From: Stutzerimonas frequens
GTDB taxonomy: Bacteria > Pseudomonadota > Gammaproteobacteria > Pseudomonadales > Pseudomonadaceae
NCBI RefSeq assembly: GCF_024448335.1
Contig: NZ_JAMOHM010000006.1
Location: forward strand, 124,001 to 188,000
Direction: 5' to 3'
Length of the DNA stretch: 64,000 bases
The notes under the pieces were generated by a model. It was not told where the DNA came from. It ran no database searches and worked only from the letters and a program-made list of their open reading frames with translations. The translations under genes were made by a program, and so were the position numbers. Below are positions 53,928 through 62,430 of the stretch, piece after piece (within the stretch, counting starts at the first letter, position 1; each line of letters starts with the position of its first letter).

Positions 53928-54617
53928 TCAGTCGAACAGCCGCTGCTGGTCCCGTTGGCCGCGTCGAGCGTCATGGCGCTGGCCGAATGCCTGCCGGTAG
54001 AACCTTGCAAGCGACGGCAGCTCGGCCAGTCGCAGCAGGGTTTCGTCCGCGAGTGCGGGATCTAGAAAGCAGCGCCACAAGAAGGCGACGCTGATTTCGG
54101 GGTGGGGCCGTTCCAGCAGTTGCAGGGTGTCGCCAGGACGCACGCTGCCGGGCTCCAGGGTCCGATAAAGCCAGCCGGTGCGGCCGCTCGCGGACAGCTC
54201 GCGCGCCAGGCTGCGCACGCCATGACGGCTGTCCAGGCGGATGCAAGGTGAGCGGGGCTGGCTCACCTCGATCAGCGCATCGCCCCAGCGCAGGCGATCA
54301 CCGATGCACAGCTGCGCTTCGTCCAGGTCTTTGCCGCCCAGATTCTCGCCGAAGGCACCGAGGCCCAGCCGCGTGCGCAGCTGTGGAAAGCGCTGCGCCC
54401 AGTACACATAGTGTTGCGTCGGGTAATGGCACAGGGCGCGATCCGGCCCGCCATGAAAGCGCCGGTCGGCGATACGGTCGCCTTGGAGGCCATCTCGGTC
54501 CAGCCAGAGTGGGACGTCTGCCGGTCGCTTGTCCATCGCGGTGGCCTTGCGGCTGTCCGGTAGCGGCGAGAATGCTGGGCACAGCAGCGGGCCGCTGACC
54601 GTCCATGAATCGTTCAA
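53928..54617 (-). CDS. MOSC domain protein (YiiM-like)
   Basis: A 229-residue MOSC-domain protein, similar to E. coli YiiM, which reduces 6-N-hydroxylaminopurine through a molybdenum cofactor. It has HGGPDRALCHYPTQHYVYWA, FGENLGGKDLDE and SQPRSPCIRLDSRHG (the Cys is the likely Mo ligand). No ATG fits; the best start is a TTG at 54617, which overlaps the stop of the preceding small gene (TTGA) and gives YiiM length. The next ATG, at residue 30, would cut into the N-terminal strand. Confidence 0.85.
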   Translation of the reverse strand: MNDSWTVSGPLLCPAFSPLPDSRKATAMDKRPADVPLWLDRDGLQGDRIADRRFHGGPDRALCHYPTQHYVYWAQRFPQLRTRLGLGAFGENLGGKDLDEAQLCIGDRLRWGDALIEVSQPRSPCIRLDSRHGVRSLARELSASGRTGWLYRTLEPGSVRPGDTLQLLERPHPEISVAFLWRCFLDPALADETLLRLAELPSLARFYRQAFGQRHDARRGQRDQQRLFD

Positions 54618-54811
54618 GGCTGCGCTGCCTGCGCCAAGCGTTCGAGTTCGCGGCGCACCATCGAGGCATACTCCGGCGGGCTCAGGCGATACAGCTCTCC
54701 AGCGACCCAATCCAGCCAGCGCGAGCCAAGGGCAGCGCGCTGCTCGATCAGGCGTTGGGCTTCGGCACTGGCCCGCTCGGCGTTCTGGTGATGAAAGTCG
54801 GCACGACTCAC
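54614..54811 (-). CDS. Small protein coupled to the MOSC gene, function unknown
   Basis: A 65-residue charged protein rich in Arg, Glu and Ala, predicted to be helical (NAERASAEAQRLIEQRAALG, residues 10-29; later LSPPEYASMVRRELERLAQA). The TTGA overlap with the MOSC gene suggests translational coupling. I do not recognise a family. Coding is supported by the overlap and codon use. Confidence 0.65.
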   Translation of the reverse strand: MSRADFHHQNAERASAEAQRLIEQRAALGSRWLDWVAGELYRLSPPEYASMVRRELERLAQAAQP

Positions 54812-54917
54812 GGCTGTCTCCGTCGTAGGGTTCTGGCTGGCAGGGTGGGTGGCGATGGTAAACCCGGACCGCCCGCGTTAGGCTCCATGGCTGTTTTTCG
54901 CGCCATGAGAACGATGC

Positions 54918-56414
54918 ATGCCGGAGTCCGTGAACTTCAAGCACAAGATTTCCCGTCAACGCCCTTACGGCAAGGCCGAGCCCGGCCTGCGCGCCAGCGA
55001 AGGTAATCTGGGCGCAGTGATCGACCAGTTGGAAAGCGATCGCGGGCGCATCATCAATTCAGCGGCGGTGCGCCGTCTGCAGCAGAAGACGCAGGTTTTC
55101 CCGCTGGAGCGCAATGCCGCAGTGCGCAGCCGCCTGACCCACTCGCTGGAGGTGCAGCAGACCGGCCGCTTCATCGTCCGTACGCTCTACAAGCAGCTTG
55201 GCAGCCGTGCCGCAGCGTTCGGCCTGGATGGGCTGGAGGCGGCACTGGAGAGCCTGGTGGAGATGACCTGCCTGATGCATGACATCGGCAATCCGCCATT
55301 CGGCCATTTCGGTGAATACGCCATCGGCGAATGGTTCGAGCGCCACCTGGATGAACTGTTCGCCGCTGCCGTGCCGCCAGGGCAGGGCGACACCGGGCTA
55401 CGCCAGCGCATGCTCGATGACCTCAACCACTTCGAGGGCAACGCTCAGGCGATTCGTCTGGTGGTCTCGCTGCAGCGCCTGAACCTGACCTACACCCAGA
55501 CCGCCGGCCTGCTCAAATACGTCCGCCCGGCCTACATGCCGCGACCGGACAAAGGCACGCCGGGCGCCTATCTGCAGAAGAAGCCCGGCTTCTACCTCTC
55601 CGAAGAACCCTTCGTGCGGGCCTTGCAGGCGGCCCTCCAGATGCAGCCCTGCACGCGCCACCCGCTGGCCTACGTGATGGAGGCGGCGGACGACATTGCC
55701 TACTGCCTGGCTGACATCGAGGATTCGGTGGAGAAGGGCATCTTCAGCATCGAGCAGCTGGCACAGCTGCTGCTGGACAAGTTCGCCCTGCATGGCGACG
55801 TCGATGCGCCCGTGCCCGGTCCGGAGCGCAGTTTCCGCAGCATGGTCAGCTATGCCCTGGAGCGGGCGCAGAAGGAGCCGATCAACAAGGCCGGTGAGTT
55901 CTTCATCTGGCTGCGGGTGAACATGATCCACCCGCTGGTGCAGCACGCAGCCCGTCAGTTCATCGACAACATCGAAGCGGTGTACCACGGCACGCTGGAC
56001 CGCGCCCTGCTTGAGGACGACAGCCTGCCCAACGCCATCGTGCAGACCTTCAAGGATGTGGCGATGGACAAGGTGTTCTGCCACCGCGAGGTGGAAACGC
56101 TGCAGCTGCAGGGCTATCGCATCCTCCAGGGACTGCTGGACTTCTATGCGCCGTTGCTGCGCGTGCCGGCGCCCGTGTTCGACGCGCTAACCCTCGGCGG
56201 CTGTCGCAGCGAGCCGCATCTGCAGATGCTGGCGCGGCGGCTGCCCAATCAGCTGGTCAAGGCCTATCACGAGGCGCTCAAGCCCCATACCGAGACGTCG
56301 GACGATCGCCCGCTGTGGGAGTTCTACTACCGCAACCGCATGCTGCAGGACTTCATCAGCGGCATGACCGACCAGCTTGCCCAGGACGAGTACCGCGCGC
56401 TGTCGGCGCTCTGA
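54918..56414 (+). CDS. dgt: Deoxyguanosinetriphosphate triphosphohydrolase
   Basis: Hydrolyses dGTP to deoxyguanosine and tripolyphosphate. The 498-residue HD protein has SRLTHSLEVQQTGR (His near residue 76), MTCLMHDIGNPPFGHFGEYA (the HD pair near residue 119), and YVMEAADDIAYCLADIEDSV (Asp). The size matches E. coli Dgt (505). dGTPases lower dNTP pools and in some strains restrict phages, though this one looks like the housekeeping form. It is divergent from the small/MOSC genes. Confidence 0.94.
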   Translation: MPESVNFKHKISRQRPYGKAEPGLRASEGNLGAVIDQLESDRGRIINSAAVRRLQQKTQVFPLERNAAVRSRLTHSLEVQQTGRFIVRTLYKQLGSRAAAFGLDGLEAALESLVEMTCLMHDIGNPPFGHFGEYAIGEWFERHLDELFAAAVPPGQGDTGLRQRMLDDLNHFEGNAQAIRLVVSLQRLNLTYTQTAGLLKYVRPAYMPRPDKGTPGAYLQKKPGFYLSEEPFVRALQAALQMQPCTRHPLAYVMEAADDIAYCLADIEDSVEKGIFSIEQLAQLLLDKFALHGDVDAPVPGPERSFRSMVSYALERAQKEPINKAGEFFIWLRVNMIHPLVQHAARQFIDNIEAVYHGTLDRALLEDDSLPNAIVQTFKDVAMDKVFCHREVETLQLQGYRILQGLLDFYAPLLRVPAPVFDALTLGGCRSEPHLQMLARRLPNQLVKAYHEALKPHTETSDDRPLWEFYYRNRMLQDFISGMTDQLAQDEYRALSAL

Positions 56415-56580
56415 GCCCAGGTCGATCGATGAGGCTGAAGCCGGTCTCGGCAGCGCTCAGCGCTGCGCTTGGTACAGGCATTGCTATGGCTTGGTGCAGC
56501 AGTCGTCGTGCAAGCCCCGCAATGGCGCACGATGAAATCCCGGCAGTTCCCATAACCCGTTGAAAACAAAGGTTTCATGG

Positions 56581-56604
56581 TGCCTCGGCAATTTTACCGA
56601 GGCA
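56581..56604. other. Stem-loop in the dgt-amt gap (56415-56717)
   Basis: TGCCTCGG pairs perfectly with CCGAGGCA around CAATTTTA. It may end dgt transcripts, although it has no U-tract. A smaller hairpin, ATGCA/TGCAT, is near 56646-56661. I see no gene in the 303-base gap; a good sigma-54 site (GG-N10-GC) could not be found. Confidence 0.45.
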
Positions 56605-56717
56605 GGCTCCGGCTGCAGGTGGCGGTAGTCGTCGCGGGCGCGGTGATGCATCTCGGTGCATTCGCACTCTGGCGATTACCGTTTTGGTGCGTATTCCCGC
56701 TGAGGCTGTAGTAACCC

Positions 56718-57926
56718 ATGGAAAACCTCAACAGCGCCGTGGAAACCCTGGTCCATGGCTCCAATACCCTGTTCCTCCTGATGGGCGCGGTGATGGTGCT
56801 GGCCATGCATGCCGGCTTCGCCTTCCTCGAAGTCGGGACCGTGCGGCTGAAGAACCAGGTCAATGCCCTGTCGAAGATCATCACTGACTTCGCCGTATCG
56901 ACCCTGGCGTACTTCTTCATCGGCTACTGGATCGCCTATGGCGTGACGTTCATGCAGCCGGCCGATCAGCTGGTGGCCGACCACGGCTATGCCCTGGTGA
57001 AGTTGTTCTTCCTGCTGACCTTTGCTGCGGCGATTCCGGCAATCATCTCCGGCGGCATCGCCGAGCGTGCGCGCTTCGGTCCGCAGCTGTGCGCGACGCT
57101 GTTGATCGTGGCGTTCGTCTACCCGTTCTTCGAAGGGCTGATCTGGAACGGCAATTTCGGTTTCCAGGCCTGGCTGGAGCACCAGTTCGGTGCACCCTTC
57201 CATGACTTCGCCGGCTCCGTGGTGGTGCACGCCATGGGCGGATGGCTGGCGTTTGGTGCGGTCATCCTGCTCGGACGTCGCAACGGCCGCTACCGCGACG
57301 GCCGGCTGGTGGCCTTCGCCCCGTCGAATATTCCGTTTCTGGCGCTGGGCTCGTGGATTCTCATCGTCGGCTGGTTCGGCTTCAACGTCATGAGTGCGCA
57401 GTCCATCGAAGGCATCAGTGGCCTGGTGGCAGTGAACTCGCTGATGGCGATGGTGGGCGGCACCGCCGCGGCCTGGCTGGCCGGCCGCAACGACCCGGGC
57501 TTCCTGCACAACGGCCCGCTGGCCGGGCTGGTGGCGGTTTGCGCCGGCTCCGATCTGATGCATCCGGTCGGTGCGCTGGCCACCGGCGCGATTGCCGGGG
57601 CGCTGTTCGTCTGGGCGTTCACCGCCACGCAGAACCGCTGGAAAATCGACGACGTGCTGGGTGTATGGCCGCTGCACGGTCTGTGCGGGATCTGGGGCGG
57701 CATCGCCTGCGGCATCTTCGGCCAGGCGGCGTTGGGCGGGCTCGGCGGCGTCAGCCTGATCAGCCAGGTGATCGGCAGCGGTCTGGGCATGCTGGTGGCA
57801 CTGGTTGGTGGCTTCGGCGTCTACGGCCTGCTCAAGCACTCCATGGGCATTCGCCTCAGCCAGGAGGAAGAATTCAACGGGGCGGACCTCTCGATCCATC
57901 GCATCGGCGCGCTCAGCCACGACTGA
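56718..57926 (+). CDS. Ammonium transporter (Amt/Mep/Rh family)
   Basis: A 402-residue inner-membrane channel with about eleven helices. The pore twin histidines are seen in VVHAMGGWLAFGAVIL (residue about 174) and VWPLHGLCGIWGG (residue about 319). AFLEVGTVRLKNQVNAL and the MxGFNVMSAQSIEG-like stretch are typical of the family. It has no signal peptide and no adjoining glnK, so it is likely to be a second or stand-alone Amt rather than the glnK-amtB operon copy. Confidence 0.93.
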   Translation: MENLNSAVETLVHGSNTLFLLMGAVMVLAMHAGFAFLEVGTVRLKNQVNALSKIITDFAVSTLAYFFIGYWIAYGVTFMQPADQLVADHGYALVKLFFLLTFAAAIPAIISGGIAERARFGPQLCATLLIVAFVYPFFEGLIWNGNFGFQAWLEHQFGAPFHDFAGSVVVHAMGGWLAFGAVILLGRRNGRYRDGRLVAFAPSNIPFLALGSWILIVGWFGFNVMSAQSIEGISGLVAVNSLMAMVGGTAAAWLAGRNDPGFLHNGPLAGLVAVCAGSDLMHPVGALATGAIAGALFVWAFTATQNRWKIDDVLGVWPLHGLCGIWGGIACGIFGQAALGGLGGVSLISQVIGSGLGMLVALVGGFGVYGLLKHSMGIRLSQEEEFNGADLSIHRIGALSHD

Positions 57927-57952
57927 GGCGCTGCGCTGGCGCAAGCCGCGGC

Positions 57953-58885
57953 TCAATAACCGCGCTTGCGCTGCACCAGATGGCTGATCGGCCGGCCGTC
58001 GCGCAGGGCCTGCAGGTTCTGCGCGACGATCGACGCGGCGCTGCGCATGTCCGTCGCCGCGGCGCTATGCGGCAGGACCGTCACGCGCGGATGGCACCAG
58101 AACGGATGGTCCGTCGCCAGCGGCTCCTGGCGAAACACATCCAGCACCGCACGATCGAGCTGGCCGCTGTCCAGCGCCTGCAGCAGGTCGGCTTCCACCA
58201 GGTGCCGGCCACGGGCGAGGTTGACCAGGGCAGCGCCGCGGCGCATGGCGGCGAAGAACCGTCGGTCCAGCAGATCGGCGGTCTGTGCGGTGAGAGGCAG
58301 CAGGTTGATCACGATGTCACTGCGTGCCAGCAGCGGCCACAGCGCTTCCAGGCCGTGCTCCAGCGCCATGCCGGCGATGGCGCCACCGTGCAGGTTCCAG
58401 CCGGTCACCCGGTAACCCGTTTCCAGCAGCCGCCGTGCACAGGTCCGGCCCATCTGGCCCATGCCCAGCACGGTCACCTCGATCTCGTCGGCACGCCGCT
58501 GCGGCAGGGGGTACCAGTCGCCATCGCGTTGCTGTTGCGCATAGTCGAAGAAGCGGCGATGCAGGGAAAGCGTCGCCCACAAGGCGGTTTCCGCCATGGC
58601 CGCGCTCATGGCCGGGTCGACCATGCGCGCCAGAGGCACGTCCGGCAGGCTGGGATCGTCCAGCAACCGATCGACACCGGCCCACAGCGATTGGATCAGG
58701 CGCAGTCTGGACAAGCCCTGCAACGCGCCCGGCGGCGGGTTGGCGACCACAGCGGCAACGATGCGCCCGGCGTTCTCTGGCGTGACCTGCAGGTGCCAGC
58801 AGGCATAGGGCAGGGCGCGTTGCAGTTCGGCGAGCCAGGCATCGCGTTCGTCGCTATCGAAGCTGCCGCAGAGCAATAGGTCCAT
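57953..58885 (-). CDS. ghrA: Glyoxylate/hydroxypyruvate reductase A-type dehydrogenase
   Basis: A 310-residue D-isomer-specific 2-hydroxyacid dehydrogenase of the GhrA group. It has VTVLGMGQMGRTCARRLLE (Rossmann GxGxxG, near residue 142), the catalytic Arg in VNLARGRHLVE, Glu/Asp in VLDVFRQEPLATDHPFW, and the catalytic His in VTVLPHSAAATDM. It reduces glyoxylate or hydroxypyruvate with NADPH. The start at 58885 was preferred to 58969 because the family begins at the first beta strand. Confidence 0.88.
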   Translation of the reverse strand: MDLLLCGSFDSDERDAWLAELQRALPYACWHLQVTPENAGRIVAAVVANPPPGALQGLSRLRLIQSLWAGVDRLLDDPSLPDVPLARMVDPAMSAAMAETALWATLSLHRRFFDYAQQQRDGDWYPLPQRRADEIEVTVLGMGQMGRTCARRLLETGYRVTGWNLHGGAIAGMALEHGLEALWPLLARSDIVINLLPLTAQTADLLDRRFFAAMRRGAALVNLARGRHLVEADLLQALDSGQLDRAVLDVFRQEPLATDHPFWCHPRVTVLPHSAAATDMRSAASIVAQNLQALRDGRPISHLVQRKRGY

Positions 58886-59001
58886 TGAATGGCTCCAGGT
58901 GGGCGAAGCGGAACTGTAGTCAGCCGCGGAGTCTCTGAATAGGCGAGTCACGGAGCGCGCAAGTGGCATCCGTTCAATCGACCAAGCCCAAGGAGAATCC
59001 C

Positions 59002-59238
59002 ATGGAACTGCCCAACAAAGACCTCGGCACCCTGTTCGAACAGCTCGGCCTGGAATCCGATCCTGCCAGCATCGATGCCTTCATCGCCAAGCACGGCCGG
59101 TTGCCGGAGGACGTCCGTCTGGCTGATGCGCCGTTCTGGAACGAGTCGCAGCGCGCGTTCCTGCGTGACGAATGGGTCGAGGACGCCGAATGGGCGCCCA
59201 TCGTCGACGAGCTGAACGTGCGTCTGCACGAGCACTGA
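59002..59238 (+). CDS. DUF2789 family protein
   Basis: A 78-residue acidic, helical protein. DLGTLFEQLGLESDPASIDA (residues 7-26) and APFWNESQRAFLRDEWVEDA (residues 43-62) match DUF2789 as found in Pseudomonas. The function is unknown. It follows AAGGAGAATCCC, a strong ribosome site, and the ATG at 59002 is preferred over 58963. Confidence 0.85.
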   Translation: MELPNKDLGTLFEQLGLESDPASIDAFIAKHGRLPEDVRLADAPFWNESQRAFLRDEWVEDAEWAPIVDELNVRLHEH

Positions 59239-59284
59239 TCGCCTCGCAGGCTGCGGCAGCGACCGCAGCTTGCGTTCCTCCCGC

Positions 59285-59680
59285 TCAGTCCAGCAGATCG
59301 GCCGGCACGTTGCCGCCGTTCTCGGCCAGCCGCTTGAGCACCGCCTTGTGCAGCCACATGTTCATCTGCGCCGAGTCGCCCATCTTGTCCGCCGGGCAGC
59401 CGAGTTCGGTGGCCAGCTCCTTGCGCGCTGCGAGGCTGCTGTCGAGGCCCAGCAGCTTGAGCAGATCGACGATGGAGGTGCGCCAGTTGAGCTTTTCCGG
59501 GTGGTTGTTGGCCATGCCATCGAGCTTGGCCGCCACGTCAACCTGATCCACGGCAGGCGTCGTGGGCGCCCCGGCGCCGCCTGTGGAGGCTTCCGGCGGG
59601 GTCGTGGGTGCGCTGCTGTCAGGCGTGGCGTGCGCCCGGCCGATGCCGATCTTTTCCAGAATCGAATTGAACAAGCCCAT
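59285..59680 (-). CDS. DUF3597 domain protein, paralogue A
   Basis: A 131-residue protein with a short amphipathic start (MGLFNSILEKIGIGRAHA), an unordered Thr/Pro/Gly-rich linker (about 18-45) and the DUF3597 domain from about residue 47 (KLNWRTSIVDLLKLLGLDSS, then ELATELGC and SAQMNMWLHKAVLKRLAENG). A paralogue with an almost identical C-terminal domain is at 61872. The function is unknown. The start at 59680 follows AGGAGAATATCC. The frame is open much further upstream, but this is the shared start of both paralogues. Confidence 0.85.
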   Translation of the reverse strand: MGLFNSILEKIGIGRAHATPDSSAPTTPPEASTGGAGAPTTPAVDQVDVAAKLDGMANNHPEKLNWRTSIVDLLKLLGLDSSLAARKELATELGCPADKMGDSAQMNMWLHKAVLKRLAENGGNVPADLLD

Positions 59681-59869
59681 GGATATTCTCCTGTCTGCGT
59701 GGATACGTGAGCCGTGGCTCGCAATTAGGACCGCCGGCGCTTCGATTAGTCGCGCCTGAAGCGAGCGGTGCGTCCGCCAAGCTCGTGGTTGACTGGCTCG
59801 CCGCGCCCGCCGCCCTCGTGCTGTGCTCCACGCCTGTCTAGAATGCCGCTTTTGCCCGGGAAATCCGCC

Positions 59870-60673
59870 ATGAGCAACCTCGACATCGACGCCCGTTATG
59901 CCTGCGCCAAGAGCCTTGCACTGGAAGCTGCGCAGCTCGGCATGACCTACTACCGTCAGCGCGAGACACTGGATGTGGAGCACAAGGGCAGCGATCGCCA
60001 GGACGTGGTCAGCATCGCCGACAAGCGCATCGAGGACTTCATTCGCGGGTGGCTCGCCGAACGTTTTCCCGAAGACGGCTTTCTCGGTGAGGAGAGCGGC
60101 TCGGCCGATCTCAAGGCACGTTGCGTCTGGGTCATCGACCCCATCGACGGCACCGCCTGCTTCGTCAACGGCCTGCACAACTGGTGCGTCTCCATCGGCC
60201 TGCTGGTCGACGGCGAACCGCACGTCGGCGCGATCGCCGATCCGAACCACGACGAACTCTTCCATGGCTGCCTCGGCCGCGGTGCCTACGTCAACGAGAC
60301 GCCGCTCAGAGCCAGCACCGCGACCCACGTGTGCGAGGGGCTGACCGGCGCTGGCACCTTCCATCCGCGCGGCAAGGAACATTTCATTCCGTTTCTGGAA
60401 AAACTGCTGGCCGAAGGCGGCATGTTCATCCGCAACGGCTCCGGCGCGCTGATGACCGCCTACGTCGCTGCGGGTCGCCTGATCGGTTACTACGAGACCG
60501 AGCTCAAGAGCTGGGACTGCCTGGCCGGCCTGGTGCTGGTGGCCGAAGCGGGTGGCCTGCGCAACGACTTCTTCCGTAACGACGGTCTGCTGCGAGGCAA
60601 TCCATATCTGGTGGCGGCGCCCGGGGTATACAGCCAGCTGGCCAAACTGATCGGCCCTTCGCTGGATGCATGA
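59870..60673 (+). CDS. Inositol monophosphatase family protein
   Basis: A 267-residue lithium-sensitive phosphatase-type protein. The metal motifs GEESGSADLKARCVWVIDPI (split as GEESG and WVIDPIDGTACFVNG, residues about 73-100) and SWDCLAGLVLVAEAGG (C-terminal metal site) are present. The substrate may be a sugar phosphate, 3'-phosphoadenosine phosphate or a similar compound. The start at 59870 was preferred over 59768 as the family N-terminus. It is not the suhB housekeeping copy by context. Confidence 0.85.
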   Translation: MSNLDIDARYACAKSLALEAAQLGMTYYRQRETLDVEHKGSDRQDVVSIADKRIEDFIRGWLAERFPEDGFLGEESGSADLKARCVWVIDPIDGTACFVNGLHNWCVSIGLLVDGEPHVGAIADPNHDELFHGCLGRGAYVNETPLRASTATHVCEGLTGAGTFHPRGKEHFIPFLEKLLAEGGMFIRNGSGALMTAYVAAGRLIGYYETELKSWDCLAGLVLVAEAGGLRNDFFRNDGLLRGNPYLVAAPGVYSQLAKLIGPSLDA

Positions 60674-60849
60674 GCGGCACGTTCGTCGATCCGCGCAGGC
60701 GCGGTCGGCAGACTGTGCTATACCGATGTGACGCACCGAGGGCCAGCCTATCCGCCTGGCCCGCTCTGACAAGGGGGAATTCCGGCAGCCATCAGGCCCG
60801 AGTCAACCTGCATGATCGATGGCTGCCCGCACATAGCGAGGTAACGATC

Positions 60850-61110
60850 ATGACCATGATGCAATGCACCTACCGCGATCACATCATCACCGCCGAAGTG
60901 ATGGAATATCCTGGCACCTCGACGCCCTGGGCCGGCGGTTGCCGGATTACCGCCCCCGACGGACACGTCACCCGCCGCCTGCCGCTGCCACTCGAACATG
61001 CGTTCATGGACGAACTGGACAAGGCCCAGCGGCTGTCCATTGCCCACGGCAAGTGGCTGGTGGATCAGCACCTCGACCATGGGCGCGAGCTGTTTCAGAA
61101 GGCTGCCTGA
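60850..61110 (+). CDS. Small conserved protein, function unknown
   Basis: An 86-residue protein (MTMMQCTYRDHIITAEVMEY, residues 1-20) with beta-strand-like first half and helical C-terminal half. I do not recognise a family. GCGAGG lies before the ATG at 60850; a second ATG follows at 60859. A CTATACC sequence (60718-60724), preceded by TGTG, resembles the -10 of RpoS-dependent promoters. A strong terminator follows. Confidence 0.65.
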   Translation: MTMMQCTYRDHIITAEVMEYPGTSTPWAGGCRITAPDGHVTRRLPLPLEHAFMDELDKAQRLSIAHGKWLVDQHLDHGRELFQKAA

Positions 61111-61124
61111 CGCTTGCGCTACCG

Positions 61125-61150
61125 CGCACCGGACGGTTTCGTCCGGTGCG
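61125..61150 (+). terminator. Terminator after the 86-residue protein gene
   Basis: A perfect 10-base-pair stem, CGCACCGGAC with GTCCGGTGCG, around GGTTTC, followed by TCTTTCGTT. The rest of the 305-base gap (61151-61415) holds no gene I can support; a CTATCA near 61368 could be a weak -10 for the next gene. Confidence 0.82.
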
Positions 61151-61415
61151 TCTTTCGTTGCCCTGGATCACGCCAATAGCACTTCGCTCTACCTCCGCTG
61201 CACTCTCCGGGCGAGGCAGCCCTGTCGGCATTGTTCAAACTAATGCCGAGAACGGCAGCGATCCCCCGACCTTATGGAGTGCAACGCCGTGTCGCGCCAT
61301 GGCCCAGGAAAGGTTCGGCGACATTTGGCGCATTGCTTAATGATCCAAACGGTGGCATAGCTATCAGCAAGCCACCGGCAACGGTGGTGCTCATAAGCGG
61401 AAGTAAGGACGACTT

Positions 61416-61829
61416 ATGCAAATCCAGGTTCACAGCGATAACCACATCGAAGGCAGTGCCCGTCTCGCCGATTGGGTCAGCGCCAGTGTCGCCAGCCGGC
61501 TGGATCGCTTCGATGACGAGCTGACGCGAGTCGTTGTTCATCTCAATGACGAAAACGGAGACAAGGCAGGCGCGCACGACAAGCGCTGCCAGATCGAAGC
61601 ACGACCGAAGGGGCTGCAGCCGATTTCTGTGACGCACAAGGCCGAGTCCCTGGAGCTGGCACTCGATGGTGCCGTCGACAAGCTGAACAACGCCCTCGGT
61701 CACCAGTTTGGCAAGCTGCGCAGCAAGCGCTCCGGTGCGCAACCGCAAATGATCGACGGCGCCGTAGCCGGTCGTGACGCACTGCTCGAGGAAGATTTCC
61801 TCGCGGACGAGCAGGTCCGCAACGCATAA
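61416..61829 (+). CDS. HPF/RaiA-like ribosome-associated protein (long form)
   Basis: A 137-residue paralogue of the protein at 33187. Shared blocks include DRFDDELTRVVVHLNDEN (residues 30-47), HDKRCQIEARPKG and VTHKAESLELALDGAVDKLNNA (18 of these lie within 71-92). It adds a C-terminal extension of about 33 residues with acidic ends (ALLEEDFLADEQ). The start follows AAGGACGACTT. It probably binds the 30S subunit in stressed or resting cells; its relation to the other copy is not known. Confidence 0.85.
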   Translation: MQIQVHSDNHIEGSARLADWVSASVASRLDRFDDELTRVVVHLNDENGDKAGAHDKRCQIEARPKGLQPISVTHKAESLELALDGAVDKLNNALGHQFGKLRSKRSGAQPQMIDGAVAGRDALLEEDFLADEQVRNA

Positions 61830-61841
61830 CCCTCCCGATCA

Positions 61842-61863
61842 GGGCCTTCCATGCGGAAGGCCC
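61842..61863. terminator. Terminator between HPF-like and DUF3597 genes
   Basis: GGGCCTTCC pairs with GGAAGGCCC around ATGC, between two convergent genes, followed by TTCGCT. Confidence 0.65.
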
Positions 61864-61871
61864 TTCGCTAA

Positions 61872-62336
61872 TCAACCCAGTAGTTCAGGCGGTATGCTGC
61901 CGTCATGCTCGGCGAGACGCTTCATCACCTCGCGATGAAGCCACATGTTCATCTGGGCCGAATCGGCCATCTGCTCCGGTGGGCAGCCCAGCTCGGTCGC
62001 CAGCTGCCGACGGGCCTCCAGGCTACTGTCGAGGCCAAGCAGCTTGAGCAGGTCGACGATCGAGGTACGCCAGTTCAGAGCTTCCGGGTGCTGAGCTGCC
62101 TTGCCTTCCAGCTGTGCAACGACATTCACCCCCTTTTGTGTGGCCGACGGGCTGTTCAGGTCCATGTTCGGGGCGGTTGTGGCATTGCTTGTGGTAGAGG
62201 GCCTGTCGTTGTCCAGCGTGATGCCCTCCGCGTTCGACCGTCCGGCATCGGCCGGTGGAACGTCCGCCTTGCGCTGCGTCTCGTTGGAGACGTCGCCGAG
62301 GCCAAGCTTTGCTTTGATCGTGTCGAAAAGTCCCAT
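61872..62336 (-). CDS. DUF3597 domain protein, paralogue B
   Basis: A 154-residue paralogue of the protein at 59285. It starts MGLFDTIKAKLGLG, has a longer low-complexity linker rich in Asn/Thr/Ala (about residues 15-70), and the same DUF3597 domain (LNWRTSIVDLLKLLGLDSS, then ELGCPPEQMADSAQMNMWLH). The domain is nearly identical to the first copy, so the two probably came from duplication. The function is unknown. The start at 62336 follows GAGGAACCGCCCC. Confidence 0.85.
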   Translation of the reverse strand: MGLFDTIKAKLGLGDVSNETQRKADVPPADAGRSNAEGITLDNDRPSTTSNATTAPNMDLNSPSATQKGVNVVAQLEGKAAQHPEALNWRTSIVDLLKLLGLDSSLEARRQLATELGCPPEQMADSAQMNMWLHREVMKRLAEHDGSIPPELLG

Positions 62337-62430
62337 GGGGCGGTTCCTCCGTGCTGTCGAGTGTGAGCGTTCGACAGCGAACCGGGGCAACCCATTCGTA
62401 GCCACAGGTCGGATGAACCCCTGCGGGCGT

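Noticed and set aside
54918..56414. dgt as a phage-defence dGTPase
   Set aside because: Some dGTPases restrict phages, but the sequence and size fit the ordinary Dgt, and no defence partner is adjacent.
56415..56717. Sigma-54 promoter before the ammonium transporter
   Set aside because: The nearest match has an 11-base instead of 10-base spacing between GG and GC, and the flanks are poor.
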